Source: Lewinellaceae bacterium
GTDB lineage: Bacteria; Bacteroidota; Bacteroidia; Chitinophagales; Saprospiraceae
Direction: 5' to 3'
Assembly: GCA_016716135.1 (NCBI GenBank)
Contig: JADJWX010000010.1
Location: forward strand, 186,001-250,000
Length of the DNA: 64,000 nucleotides
Below the pieces are notes generated by a model. The model did not search any database. It saw only the letters and a list, made by a program, of their open reading frames with translations, and was not told where the DNA came from. Numbering within the stretch: the stretch's first letter is position 1; each line of letters begins with the position of its first letter. A program made the translations under genes and the position numbers. Below are positions 9,382 to 18,507 of the stretch, piece after piece.

Positions 9382-12300
9382 TCAGCGCAATAAAGTAACG
9401 GTTCCGGTGAATATTTCCTTTTCGCCATCCTTGAAATGTACGATCAGATAAACCAAATAAACCCCTGGCGGCGCGTATCTGCCCCTGAAAGTCCCATCCC
9501 AATCCAACGAAGAATCTTGCGGAAAAACCCATTTCGCTGAATGCACCAACTCTCCCCATCGATTAAAAATTTCTAAAATTTCAACACGCTCAACGTCCGG
9601 GCCCAGGGAAATTCCAAACGGTAGCGTATTCTCAGCGCCGGGATTAAATACGTTCGGGATGTACACTCTGCGTTCCCGGTTTAACTTTAACAGAATTTCG
9701 TCAACAGCCACACAGCCACTCGTATCGATCAGGATAACTTTGATTTTCCCGGAGTGCCTGGGCATCCACTTTTGCTCAAACGAACCAATTCGGGCTGTAT
9801 CGAGTAAAGGTTCCCAAATAATCGTGTCCAAGCCGCCGGTTGTCACCGAACTTTGTAACCATAGATACACCGAATCGCCTAACGCTGCCTCGATGTCCGG
9901 CCCAAGATCAATTTTTATTTCCGGAGGCTCCGCCAAAATCAGGGTGTCGGCCCATTCACAACCACCCACATCCTGTGCTACCAAATGGTAAGCCCCCGGG
10001 CCCAGGCGATCGAAAGTTTCATTCAGGCTGAACGGACTGCCATTCAGGCTGAACAAAACAGGGGGTGTTCCGCCGGACACACCACCAACCCGGATCATGC
10101 CGTTTTTTTCGCCGTAACATCGAATATCCACCACCGAAACAGTATCCACCTCAATCGGTGCACTGAGCTGTACGACTTCGACGGTGTCGGCATTGGAACA
10201 GCCTGCCATGTCGGTAACATCCAAAATATAATATCCGGAAGTTGTTACTTGCTGGTACAAATCCGCCCCAAGAATCGATCCGGCGCCAGCCATCCGCCAA
10301 GCATACTGATACCCCTGACCGGTATCCGTGCCCGGACCACCGAGCGTGGTTACAGGTGTGTTGCAATCCAGAAATGCGTCTTCCCCGGCATCTGACACCG
10401 GTAGTTCCCGCAGGTAAATATTGACGGTTGCACTGTCCGGCAAACAAGGCGCCTGCGGTTCAACCCTGTAGGTGAATGCATAAGCGCCGGGCGGTTGATT
10501 TTTTAAATTAAAAGTTCCAGCCGCCGCATCAAAGGCATTGCCAACAGAAATGATTTCCGACACTTCTGACCATTGGCCGCCCTGGTGTTCACCGGAAAGG
10601 AGATTGTTCAGGTGCACCGTGGAACTGTCGCCCCTACAATAGATGGCGGTGTCAAGCGGCACCCCTGCATTTGCCGGTGCGTGCACATTAATTACCACGG
10701 AATCACCTGCCGTTGCAGCACATGCCGGCGCCGTACCGGCAACTATACTTTGCAAGGTGAAAACGGTTAGCCCCTTTGGCGCAACGGGTATTGCAAGCGG
10801 CATATTTGATGTGACGGAAATGGTATAATCCTGCCCCGAGTGGTCTGTATACGTTATCGAGACAGGATACGGCCCGTTCGATTGAAAATACAGAAGTGCT
10901 TCTTCTCCGGCACAAATTGTGGTGTCACCCCAAAACAAAGCATCCGGCAAAGGTTTCCACTGAACCGGCGTACCTGCAGCTACTGACAGGCAGGGGTCAT
11001 CTAAATCAATTTGTCCATTGGAGTTGTTCCCGACAATTGCCGAGATATAATAGGTTTCCCCTGTTTTTAACCCTGGCAAAAACGGAAAAACGGGTTGGTC
11101 ATTTACAGCCAGAATAGTACCGGGACTATCTCCCGGAAAATCATGTAAAATGTATGAAATAATATCGTCCTGATCAGTTTTTCCGTCATTTTTATATACG
11201 CCGGTTGCTTGCTCGTTTTCACAAAATGTTTTTGGTGTTTGATCCATGGTGCCGGCATCTGTAACACAGGCGCAACTATGTGTGCCGGATACTTCGGGGC
11301 TTATGCAGCCATTGGCGTCTTTTATATAAAAACTATAACCACTATTGTTTTGTAATAAATTTGATAGAAAAAAAGAAGCATTTACGATGCCGCTTAACCC
11401 ATCTACAATATAGGGGGGCAGCCCGCCTGAAACATTAAACTGAACAAAATAAACCGCATTGGTGCCCGTGCAGATTTCCTGGACCGTATCAATTTGCGGA
11501 ATTTCCTGAAATTCAATAGAAACGGTATCGGATGCAACGCATTTTCCTGCCGATTCTGTCCAGGAAAACAAGTATTCACCGGGCTGAGATACCTGAACAA
11601 GCGCATTGGATGCTGATGCCCCATTGATCGATACAACTCCCGGCCCGGATACGAAAGCCCAACTCCCTAGTGAGGTTCCGGGTGTAACTTTTAAAACAGT
11701 GTTTAGGCCGCAGTGCGTGCTGTCCTCTCCTGCATTGGGCGTTGGCGGGAAATGAAACTTAACCGGTTGCCCAAAGGCAATAGAAAAACACGGATCATCC
11801 GGGTCGGGAAAACCATTGAGATTATTACCGGCTACTATAGAAATATAATAAACCGAATCCGGAGCCAAACCCGGCTTCCAGCCAAATACTCCGGTTGTAT
11901 TTTGATCAAACACTTCCCCAAGCGTATTGCCGGCACTTGTATGCAAAACAAATAGCGCTGTGTCATTACCATCTAAAAACAAATCATCAGGAGGTAATAC
12001 AACTATATTTTCGCCGACACAGACTTCCAGCAACGTCGGGTCCATATTCCCGGCTGCGGTTTTGCAAGCGCAGGTAAAACTACCGGAGACTTGTACGGTA
12101 CAGGCATTTTTATCCGAGATCAGATACGCATATCCACTTCCACTTGCAATCGGATCCGAAATTACAGTGTTGGCCCCTATAGGGACTCCGTTAGATGCAT
12201 AGGGCGGGGCACCTCCTGATAGCACAATGTTTACGGTATAAAATGAATTCGAATTATCGCAAACCGGATCAGCGGCAGTAGCTGTGGGAATTGAGTTGAA

Positions 12301-14871
12301 TTCAATAGAAATACTATCGCGCTGTATGCAAAGCGCACTTTTTTCATTCCATTCAAACACATATTTGCCGGCAAGCGAAACCTGGACAACCGTATTCGGG
12401 GCAGTAGCCTCATTGAATATTGCCGTACCGGGCCCGGATATAAAATTCCATTCTCCCGAATGCGCACCGTCGCTCAAAATGGCATTGAGTTTCACGTTTA
12501 ATCCACATACGGCTGTGTCTTTCCCGGCATAGGCATCCGGTAGATTCAGGATGAAAACCTCTTTGCAGGACAGGCTGGAATCGCCACAAATATTGCGCGC
12601 TTGCACACAAACCTTTCCGGTAGTTCCCGGGTCAGACCAATGCACCTGAATTTTTTCAGATCCGGGATTTCCAAGCAGCCCGCCACCGTCTACCGACCAC
12701 GTGTATTTCTCTGAACCTGTTGCGAATTCAATAGAATAATTTGCTTTTGTGGCTGCACAAACGGTATCCGGCCCTTCAATGAATACCGGCGCAGGGGGCT
12801 GAATGGTCGAAACATCTATACAAATTGCAGCACTGGTATCACAATTATTTAGTTCCCGCACACAAATTGCCCCGCCCGGATGATCGACCCAAACCAGGGA
12901 AAGCGAATCTGTTCCCTGGCCATTTGTGATCAGCGCATTCGCCGGAACCTCCCACTGAAAAGTGTTGCTCCCCGTACTGCCTTTTGCACGATAGCCAATG
13001 GTATCAAGTAAACATGCCAAAGTTGAACCGGTCAGGCTGACCGGCGGCGCCAGTGTATCCGTCACCTGAATTTCCAAACAGGCCGGAACCCCGGTCCCGC
13101 ATGCATTTATCGCCGCAACACAAATGCTGTCGCCTTCAAACATACTCCAGGCAAGCGTAATGGTAGCGCTATCCAGTCCGCTAATAATACCGACGCCGGC
13201 CGGAATTGTCCATGAATAAGCAGTTGCGCCGGGAATGGAATCGATCTGCCACACTCCAGTCTGGCCAAAACACAGTTGGGCTGGTCCAAGTATAGTATCC
13301 GGTGTGGCCGGCGGTATTTGCTCCGACAGTACTTGTACGTATGCGGTATCGCAACAGCTGATTCCGGCACTGGTCGAGCAAACTTCCAGGCGGTAAGTGC
13401 CTGCGCTGTCGATTAGCACAGTCGCCTCATCGTCGGGGCCGGCAATGTGCCCACCGGCGGTGGCTGTCCACAAGTAACGTATTCCGGAACCAGCGGAGGA
13501 GCCTGTACCATCCAGTTCCAACCCGGTTTGATCACAATGCAAAACCGGTGGAGGCGCAATCGTTGCTACCGGAGCAAGCACATCCAGAATAAGTGTCGCG
13601 ATGCTATCACAACCGTTTGCCCCGGAATAATTAATAGAATAAGTACCGGATTCGCAGCGGTTTTCAAAACCGGAAGTTAGTGCGCAATCGCCCCGGCAAA
13701 TTGTTTCGTAAACGGTGTCACGCACAGGTTGCAGCACATTCAGGTGCAGCGTAGCATTAAAATCACAATTATCCTGTGTAACAATTAAGGTATGATCTCC
13801 CGTGCTGCAAAAAGTTGAATCAAAATATTCAAAACAGTCGGGAGCGCAAATTGTCTCAAAATCTTCCACATCCGGGAGTGCTGCCTGAATCGTCACATTC
13901 ACACAATTCGAGGTGATTTTGCCACAAAAAGGAGGGGTGGGGGAGTTCAGTTGTGTATTCAACTGGGCCAAGGTGAGTGTGCCATTCGGCGCAGGAATGT
14001 CACTGGAATCACTGGTCAAATAGGATAGTCCGCATACTGTATAGGAGCCGGGCGGGTAGTTTTGTAAATCGGGTTCTTGCTGATAGGCCAGAATCACGCC
14101 GCCAACCGCAATCACATAAACATACGAGTAAGCATTTGCCGGCGGGGGTGTTTGCGGCGGCGTATAACTGGGCAGAAGGTCCAGGTCGAGGCTTGCATTT
14201 CCTGCACAGGCCACAATATCGGCCATCAGCAAATTGCCGGCGCCGGCCTCACAGGAGATACATTCAATGCCTGTATCATCACAAAAAATGATGGAGTAAT
14301 CATAAAAATTGCCTACATCATTGTTCAATCCATCCGTGACGGTTAGCGTCCATTGCCCGTTGACGGGCCCGGAATTAAAATCTTCCAAACAACCTGTCAC
14401 CGGGTAATAACTCCCGGTATAATTACCAAAAAAGCCCCAGTTTTGATTATTACTCCAGCCAGATGAAAACCCCGGATCCGGATTGGCTTGCTGAGCGCAG
14501 GGTACAAAGGTGATGTCCCAGCCGGTTCCATCCGTTTCACCAAATAAACCCAATGGGCCAACAAGCGTGACCGTTTGTCCGGCAGGCGAGGTAAGTGTGA
14601 TCAGAATATCGCTGATGTAATCGTGCTCAAAGTGCAGTGTAACCCCGCACACCGCCTGGCCGTTTTCGCCCAATACATTATTGGCGGCATTTTGTACTTG
14701 GATGTAGAAATTGCCCTGGAAATTATCCGGTAAATATTGCGGACAATTTGTACACGAGCATGCATTCTGCGCAGCTATTCCGTCCGGGAATACCAGCAGA
14801 AAAAAACAGGCAAAAAGCATTTTGCCCAGAAGCATGGTGCGCTCAAGCCGCTTTTGTAATTGATTGGGCAT
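9382..14871 (-). CDS. Giant secreted multidomain protein with P-domain, duplicated ~265-residue module, SprB repeat and gliding-motility C-terminal domain
   Basis: The protein has 1829 residues from this ATG; a second in-frame ATG at 14835 begins nearer the hydrophobic signal segment (MLLGKMLFACFFLLVF). Residues ~50-205 resemble a proprotein-convertase P-domain (VTLHFEHDYISDILITLTSP, then GPVNGQWTLTVTDGL). Ig/PKD-like modules follow, then two copies of a composite ~265-residue unit, an SprB-type repeat (DIRCYGEKNGMIRVGG, GGTPPVLFSLNG), and a CHU_C sorting domain at the end (VYIPNVFNPG, FNRWGELVHS, DWDGTFRGRYAPPGVYL, FTGTVTLLR). P-domains usually sit beside a protease domain, but none is seen here, so this looks like a structural or adhesive type IX substrate. 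It is probably surface-exposed. Confidence 0.9.
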   Translation of the reverse strand: MPNQLQKRLERTMLLGKMLFACFFLLVFPDGIAAQNACSCTNCPQYLPDNFQGNFYIQVQNAANNVLGENGQAVCGVTLHFEHDYISDILITLTSPAGQTVTLVGPLGLFGETDGTGWDITFVPCAQQANPDPGFSSGWSNNQNWGFFGNYTGSYYPVTGCLEDFNSGPVNGQWTLTVTDGLNNDVGNFYDYSIIFCDDTGIECISCEAGAGNLLMADIVACAGNASLDLDLLPSYTPPQTPPPANAYSYVYVIAVGGVILAYQQEPDLQNYPPGSYTVCGLSYLTSDSSDIPAPNGTLTLAQLNTQLNSPTPPFCGKITSNCVNVTIQAALPDVEDFETICAPDCFEYFDSTFCSTGDHTLIVTQDNCDFNATLHLNVLQPVRDTVYETICRGDCALTSGFENRCESGTYSINYSGANGCDSIATLILDVLAPVATIAPPPVLHCDQTGLELDGTGSSAGSGIRYLWTATAGGHIAGPDDEATVLIDSAGTYRLEVCSTSAGISCCDTAYVQVLSEQIPPATPDTILGPAQLCFGQTGVWQIDSIPGATAYSWTIPAGVGIISGLDSATITLAWSMFEGDSICVAAINACGTGVPACLEIQVTDTLAPPVSLTGSTLACLLDTIGYRAKGSTGSNTFQWEVPANALITNGQGTDSLSLVWVDHPGGAICVRELNNCDTSAAICIDVSTIQPPAPVFIEGPDTVCAATKANYSIEFATGSEKYTWSVDGGGLLGNPGSEKIQVHWSDPGTTGKVCVQARNICGDSSLSCKEVFILNLPDAYAGKDTAVCGLNVKLNAILSDGAHSGEWNFISGPGTAIFNEATAPNTVVQVSLAGKYVFEWNEKSALCIQRDSISIEFNSIPTATAADPVCDNSNSFYTVNIVLSGGAPPYASNGVPIGANTVISDPIASGSGYAYLISDKNACTVQVSGSFTCACKTAAGNMDPTLLEVCVGENIVVLPPDDLFLDGNDTALFVLHTSAGNTLGEVFDQNTTGVFGWKPGLAPDSVYYISIVAGNNLNGFPDPDDPCFSIAFGQPVKFHFPPTPNAGEDSTHCGLNTVLKVTPGTSLGSWAFVSGPGVVSINGASASNALVQVSQPGEYLFSWTESAGKCVASDTVSIEFQEIPQIDTVQEICTGTNAVYFVQFNVSGGLPPYIVDGLSGIVNASFFLSNLLQNNSGYSFYIKDANGCISPEVSGTHSCACVTDAGTMDQTPKTFCENEQATGVYKNDGKTDQDDIISYILHDFPGDSPGTILAVNDQPVFPFLPGLKTGETYYISAIVGNNSNGQIDLDDPCLSVAAGTPVQWKPLPDALFWGDTTICAGEEALLYFQSNGPYPVSITYTDHSGQDYTISVTSNMPLAIPVAPKGLTVFTLQSIVAGTAPACAATAGDSVVINVHAPANAGVPLDTAIYCRGDSSTVHLNNLLSGEHQGGQWSEVSEIISVGNAFDAAAGTFNLKNQPPGAYAFTYRVEPQAPCLPDSATVNIYLRELPVSDAGEDAFLDCNTPVTTLGGPGTDTGQGYQYAWRMAGAGSILGADLYQQVTTSGYYILDVTDMAGCSNADTVEVVQLSAPIEVDTVSVVDIRCYGEKNGMIRVGGVSGGTPPVLFSLNGSPFSLNETFDRLGPGAYHLVAQDVGGCEWADTLILAEPPEIKIDLGPDIEAALGDSVYLWLQSSVTTGGLDTIIWEPLLDTARIGSFEQKWMPRHSGKIKVILIDTSGCVAVDEILLKLNRERRVYIPNVFNPGAENTLPFGISLGPDVERVEILEIFNRWGELVHSAKWVFPQDSSLDWDGTFRGRYAPPGVYLVYLIVHFKDGEKEIFTGTVTLLR
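10945..12545 (-). repeat. Two tandem copies of a ~265-residue composite module in the third giant protein
   Basis: Copy 1 is encoded at about 12545-11745 and copy 2 at about 11740-10945. Both run through the same landmarks in order: AG.D..VCGLN or AGEDSTHCGLN, then FISGPG or FVSGPG, then ISIEF, then a glycine-rich GG.PPY, then CAC.T.AG.MD.T, then Y.ISI.. or YISAI.GNN.NG..D.DDPC. The module is larger than a single Ig fold and appears to combine three folds that were duplicated together. Confidence 0.75.
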
Positions 14872-14988
14872 TACATGTCGTTTTGGCCGGATTCAGCCAT
14901 ACGTGACGTTTGTTTTCCTCTGGACGGGAACAACTGATTACAAGGCAGATTGTCGGAAAGCGCCGGCAGGTAATTTTGAGATTGGCTT

Positions 14989-15525
14989 CTAATCAATATC
15001 AGCGAAATACTTCCGGATTTCGGTTGCTTCCTTGGCTTTAATACGGCCAGACAGGATCAAACGGATCTCGCGTCTGCGGGCAGCCCCTTCATACAGGTTT
15101 TGCTCTTCACTGGACAAGGGTATTACCTGCGGAACCTGGATGGGTACTTTTCTGGAGTCATCCAGCGCAACAAAGGTAAAATAGGCATGGTTACACCGCC
15201 GGGGCTTCTGCCCTTTGATATCATTGGCAAAAACTTCTACATAAATCTCCACCGACGAGTTGAAGGCCCGCGTAACGCTGGCTTCCAGCGTGATCACCTC
15301 GCCCAAATTGATTGCATTTTGAAATGAAATATGATCCACAGCCGCAGTGACAACGTGCGCCTCGCAATGGCGACCAGCGCAAATTGCCGCTACAATGTCC
15401 ATCCAACGCATTAAATACCCACCCATCAGGTTGCCCATTGGGTTGGTGTCATTTGGCATGACCATCTCGGTCATAACCGTAAAACTATCGGAAACTTTCT
15501 TTGAAACAGGCGCGCGATCTGGCAT
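14989..15525 (-). CDS. Acyl-CoA thioesterase, hotdog fold (YciA/BACH type)
   Basis: The 178-residue protein matches the cytosolic acyl-CoA hydrolase branch of the hotdog superfamily, which splits acyl-CoA into free acid and CoA. The diagnostic stretch is near the N-terminus (PNDTNPMGNLMGGYLMRWMD), where the conserved Asn, Gly-Gly and Asp lie, followed by VTAAVDHISFQNAI. Length fits a single-hotdog subunit with a C-terminal tail. There is no signal peptide, so it acts in the cytoplasm. It lies between unrelated genes and shows no obvious operon. Chain-length preference cannot be read from the sequence. Confidence 0.9.
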   Translation of the reverse strand: MPDRAPVSKKVSDSFTVMTEMVMPNDTNPMGNLMGGYLMRWMDIVAAICAGRHCEAHVVTAAVDHISFQNAINLGEVITLEASVTRAFNSSVEIYVEVFANDIKGQKPRRCNHAYFTFVALDDSRKVPIQVPQVIPLSSEEQNLYEGAARRREIRLILSGRIKAKEATEIRKYFADID

Positions 15526-15582
15526 ACCCTTAATTTAAGGATCAACAAAAAACAACACTCGCTTAAATAACTCCTGCCGGAT

Positions 15583-16122
15583 TCAGTTACCAACGGCAAT
15601 CCGTTTGCTGTTCAAAACCCAGGCATATCCACCGAACAGCGCGGCCGAGAAAAACAAATCGCCGATCAGGGTATTCCCGAAAAAGGGCAATCCGGCTACA
15701 TAACAACTCAGCAGGCCTGCAGCAGTCTTAGGGTACAACGCCGTTTGTGCCCAGGTGCTAAAATTGCTGACCAGGAAAAAGACCACCGAAGCGCTCAAGC
15801 TGGCCCAGACAACCCGTTGAGGCGATACACGATCGCGCAATAACACATAACCCAGCAATACCACAAGCCCAATAGCCGCGTAAATATACCAGGAGGTGAT
15901 CCAGGCAAAGGATGTAAAATATGCGCTGTAAATAACGTTATTGATGAGCAGGTCTGTCAGAAACAACGCTGCAAAAGGCACAGCCCAAGCCAGCCAGCGA
16001 CGCTGCAGGTAGGCAGCGCCAAACAAACCGATGGCGCCCAGCGGTGTAAAATTAGGCGGATGAGGCAGCAACCGTGTGAGCGCAGCAAGTATGATCAGTA
16101 TGAGAGCAATCCGAAATTTCAT
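15583..16122 (-). CDS. DUF6580 family integral membrane protein
   Basis: I place the start at the ATG complementary to 16120-16122 (MKFRIALILIILAALTRLLP) rather than at an upstream TTG, giving 179 residues. About five or six hydrophobic segments are visible. The sequence NFTPLGAIGLFGAAYLQRRW and the conserved PLLTD-like FLTDLLIN are typical of DUF6580, a family distantly like the substrate-binding S components of energy-coupling transporters. The cargo is unknown, and no transport ATPase genes are adjacent. The gene ends 57 bases before the thioesterase start and may share its transcript. Confidence 0.8.
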   Translation of the reverse strand: MKFRIALILIILAALTRLLPHPPNFTPLGAIGLFGAAYLQRRWLAWAVPFAALFLTDLLINNVIYSAYFTSFAWITSWYIYAAIGLVVLLGYVLLRDRVSPQRVVWASLSASVVFFLVSNFSTWAQTALYPKTAAGLLSCYVAGLPFFGNTLIGDLFFSAALFGGYAWVLNSKRIAVGN

Positions 16123-16270
16123 AGCATTATATAAGTTCAAACGACAAGATTGGCTGCAAAGATAGCGTGCCTGAACCTACCTTCAGCCCTCCCGACCTGC
16201 CGTTTTTCCAAAAAAACAAATTGTTCTGACCGATAACACTAACCTTGTTCCAAAAATAATTTAAGCAAAA

Positions 16271-18148
16271 ATGAAAAAACTGATCACTACTTGCATCGCC
16301 TGCCTTCTGACCACTGTTTGCTTCCCCGCGTTGACCCGGCTTGGCGCGCAGCCCGATCGTTGGCAACAACATGTAAAGTATGATATGACCATTAATGTGG
16401 ACGTCTCAACACATCAATATCAGGGCTCGCAGCGCCTCGTGTACACAAATAACAGCCCCGACACCCTGCGCAACCTGTTCTACCACTTGTATTTCAATGC
16501 CTTTCAACCCGGCAGTATGATGGATGTGCGCTCGCGCACTATTGCCGATGCCGACATGCGGGTGGGCGGCCGTATTCAGAATCTCAAACCGGAGGAACAA
16601 GGCTGGATCAAAGTGAAATCACTCACCCAAAACGGTAAAAAAACAACCTTCGAAACCAACGGGACTATTTTGGAGGTGCGCCTCCCTGCCCCCATAGCAC
16701 CCAACGGCGAGGCAATTCTGGAAATGACATGGGACGCACAGGTGCCCGTGCAGATTCGACGCTCCGGGCGCGACAACCGGGAAGGCATCGCATATTCTAT
16801 GGCACAGTGGTATCCCAAACTATGCGAATACGACTACCAGGGCTGGCATGCAAATCCATACGTCGGCCGGGAATTTTACGGGGTTTGGGGTGATTTTGAC
16901 GTGAAAATTTCCATTGATAAAAAATATGTTGTGGCTGCGGGCGGGTATTTGCAAAATCCGTCCGAAGTCGGCAACGGCTATGCGCCGGAAGGTATGCCGC
17001 TCAACATTCCTGCCGGAGACAAACTGGTGTACCATTTCGTAGCGCCGAATGTCCACGACTTTGTCTGGGCAGCCGATCCCGATTTTACCCATAAAACCCT
17101 GAAGGCTGACGACGGCTCTATCATGCATTTTTTTTGGCAGGCCGGTCAAGGTTACGATGAGCAATGGGAAGCCTTGCCGGCCATTATGAACCGCGCACGC
17201 ACGATCATGAATACCCATTTTGGAAAATATCCCTACCGCGAATATTATTTCATCCAGGGGGGCGATGGCGGCATGGAGTATCCGCTCGCAACTTTGATTA
17301 CCGGAAACAGGGGCCTCAACAGTCTTGTCGGTGTGGCAGTGCACGAACAACTGCATTCCTGGTACCAAATGATTCTTGGCACCAATGAAAGCCTGTACGC
17401 CTGGATGGACGAAGGGTTCACCTCCTATGCTGAAAATATCGTGGAAAACGAACTGGCCCGGGAAGGCCTGCTGGGCAGCCGGAAGGCAAAGGAAAATCCA
17501 TTTGACGGCACCTATGCCGCCTACCGGGCATTGGCACTCAGTGGGCGTGAAGAGCCCCTGACAACCCACGCCGATCATTTCCAAACCAATTACGCCTACA
17601 GCCTGGCTGCATATGTTAAAGGCGCGGTGTTCCTCCAGCAACTGGGCTACATCATTGGGCAAAAAAACCTGGAGGCTGGTCTGTTGCGCTATTTTGACAC
17701 CTGGAAGTTTAAACACCCAAACTCAAACGATCTGATCCGCATTTTTGAAAAACAAAGCGGCCTTGAACTGGATTGGTACCGGGAAGACTTCGTAAACACC
17801 ACCAATACTATTGACTACGGGATAAAACTGGTTGAAAAAGAAGGGCGTAAGTCAACCCGGGTTGTGCTCGAACGGCTTGGCAACATGGCAATGCCCCTCG
17901 ATATCCTCGTAACATACAGCAACGGCGAACAGGAGCTCTTTTATGCCCCGTTGGAAAGTATGCGCGGAGAAAAACCGAAAGAATCTTCCATCGAACGAAC
18001 CATGCTGCCAGACCATCGCTGGGTAGACCCGGCCTACGAATTCGAGATTCCTGAAAAAGCCAAAAAGGTGGTGAAAATCGAACTGGATCCCAGCGGGCGT
18101 ATGGCTGATGTTGACTTGGCCAACAATGTCTGGCAACAGGCGCCCTAA
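16271..18148 (+). CDS. Secreted M1-family (gluzincin) metallopeptidase
   Basis: The protein has 625 residues and a signal peptide ending near LGAQ. The zinc site is complete: H358-E359-Q-L-H362, then 18 residues to E381 in WMDEGFTSYAE, which is exactly the HExxH-x18-E spacing of M1 aminopeptidases. The upstream GGMEYP sequence occupies the place of the GxMEN exopeptidase motif. The N-terminal beta domain is present, but the long C-terminal helical domain of larger family members is not. It most likely cleaves peptides in the periplasm or outside the cell. The gene stands alone on the plus strand, followed by a stem-loop at 18158-18191. Confidence 0.92.
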   Translation: MKKLITTCIACLLTTVCFPALTRLGAQPDRWQQHVKYDMTINVDVSTHQYQGSQRLVYTNNSPDTLRNLFYHLYFNAFQPGSMMDVRSRTIADADMRVGGRIQNLKPEEQGWIKVKSLTQNGKKTTFETNGTILEVRLPAPIAPNGEAILEMTWDAQVPVQIRRSGRDNREGIAYSMAQWYPKLCEYDYQGWHANPYVGREFYGVWGDFDVKISIDKKYVVAAGGYLQNPSEVGNGYAPEGMPLNIPAGDKLVYHFVAPNVHDFVWAADPDFTHKTLKADDGSIMHFFWQAGQGYDEQWEALPAIMNRARTIMNTHFGKYPYREYYFIQGGDGGMEYPLATLITGNRGLNSLVGVAVHEQLHSWYQMILGTNESLYAWMDEGFTSYAENIVENELAREGLLGSRKAKENPFDGTYAAYRALALSGREEPLTTHADHFQTNYAYSLAAYVKGAVFLQQLGYIIGQKNLEAGLLRYFDTWKFKHPNSNDLIRIFEKQSGLELDWYREDFVNTTNTIDYGIKLVEKEGRKSTRVVLERLGNMAMPLDILVTYSNGEQELFYAPLESMRGEKPKESSIERTMLPDHRWVDPAYEFEIPEKAKKVVKIELDPSGRMADVDLANNVWQQAP

Positions 18149-18507
18149 TGAAAAAGTCATGCGCCATCCCCTTTTTTGGAGAAGGCGCATGTTTTATTTA
18201 ACGGCTTGATAAACAAAGGCGTAATCCGGCCTTATCCAAAACCCGATTTTGCGAAATCGGAGGCGGCTTTTAGCAAAACCATGTTTGAGCGACGACGCAG
18301 GCGGAGCGAGTTTGGCCTGCCCGTATTGGGTTTTGCGCCGCTGCAGATTTCAGGCAAAATCGCGGGATTTGCATACAGCCTTGACTTTTTGGTCCTTTTT
18401 TTCAAGAAAAAAGGACATAGAATCCTGAATTTCAATGATTTGAAGATTCCCTCGAAATAAAAATTCCGCATTTTCCAAAACTGAAAAATGTGCGGGATGG
18501 CGCATGC
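18149..18507. repeat. Intergenic element bounded by 13-bp inverted repeats, probable dispersed repeat
   Basis: This 359-base gap lies between two converging genes. A perfect 13-bp inverted repeat bounds it: 18158-18170 and 18494-18506. Inside are a local hairpin (18158-18165 with 18184-18191) and a second palindrome with 10-bp arms at 18392-18401 and 18407-18416. Short open frames inside (79 and 94 codons) have low-complexity Lys/Phe-rich translations, no recognisable domain and no convincing start, so I do not call them genes. From memory, similar 'ggtcctttttt...aaaaaaggac' segments recur between genes in related bacteria; that is unverified here. Confidence 0.5.
18158..18202 (+). terminator. 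Stem-loop terminator after the M1 peptidase
   Basis: The stem pairs 18158-18165 with 18184-18191 (8 bp, 18-base loop containing a C4-T6-G2 core) and is followed by GTTTTATTTA-like sequence. It starts about ten bases past the peptidase stop codon. The loop is long, so this is a moderate call. Confidence 0.5.

Noticed and set aside
16820..17716. 298-codon open frame opposite the M1 peptidase
   Set aside because: The peptidase on the plus strand has a complete signal peptide, zinc site and family match. The opposite frame has no recognisable features.
18232..18471. Short Lys/Phe-rich open frames in the 18.2-18.5 kb gap
   Set aside because: Low-complexity translations on both strands, no start signal, and overlap with palindromes point to a repeat element rather than a gene.
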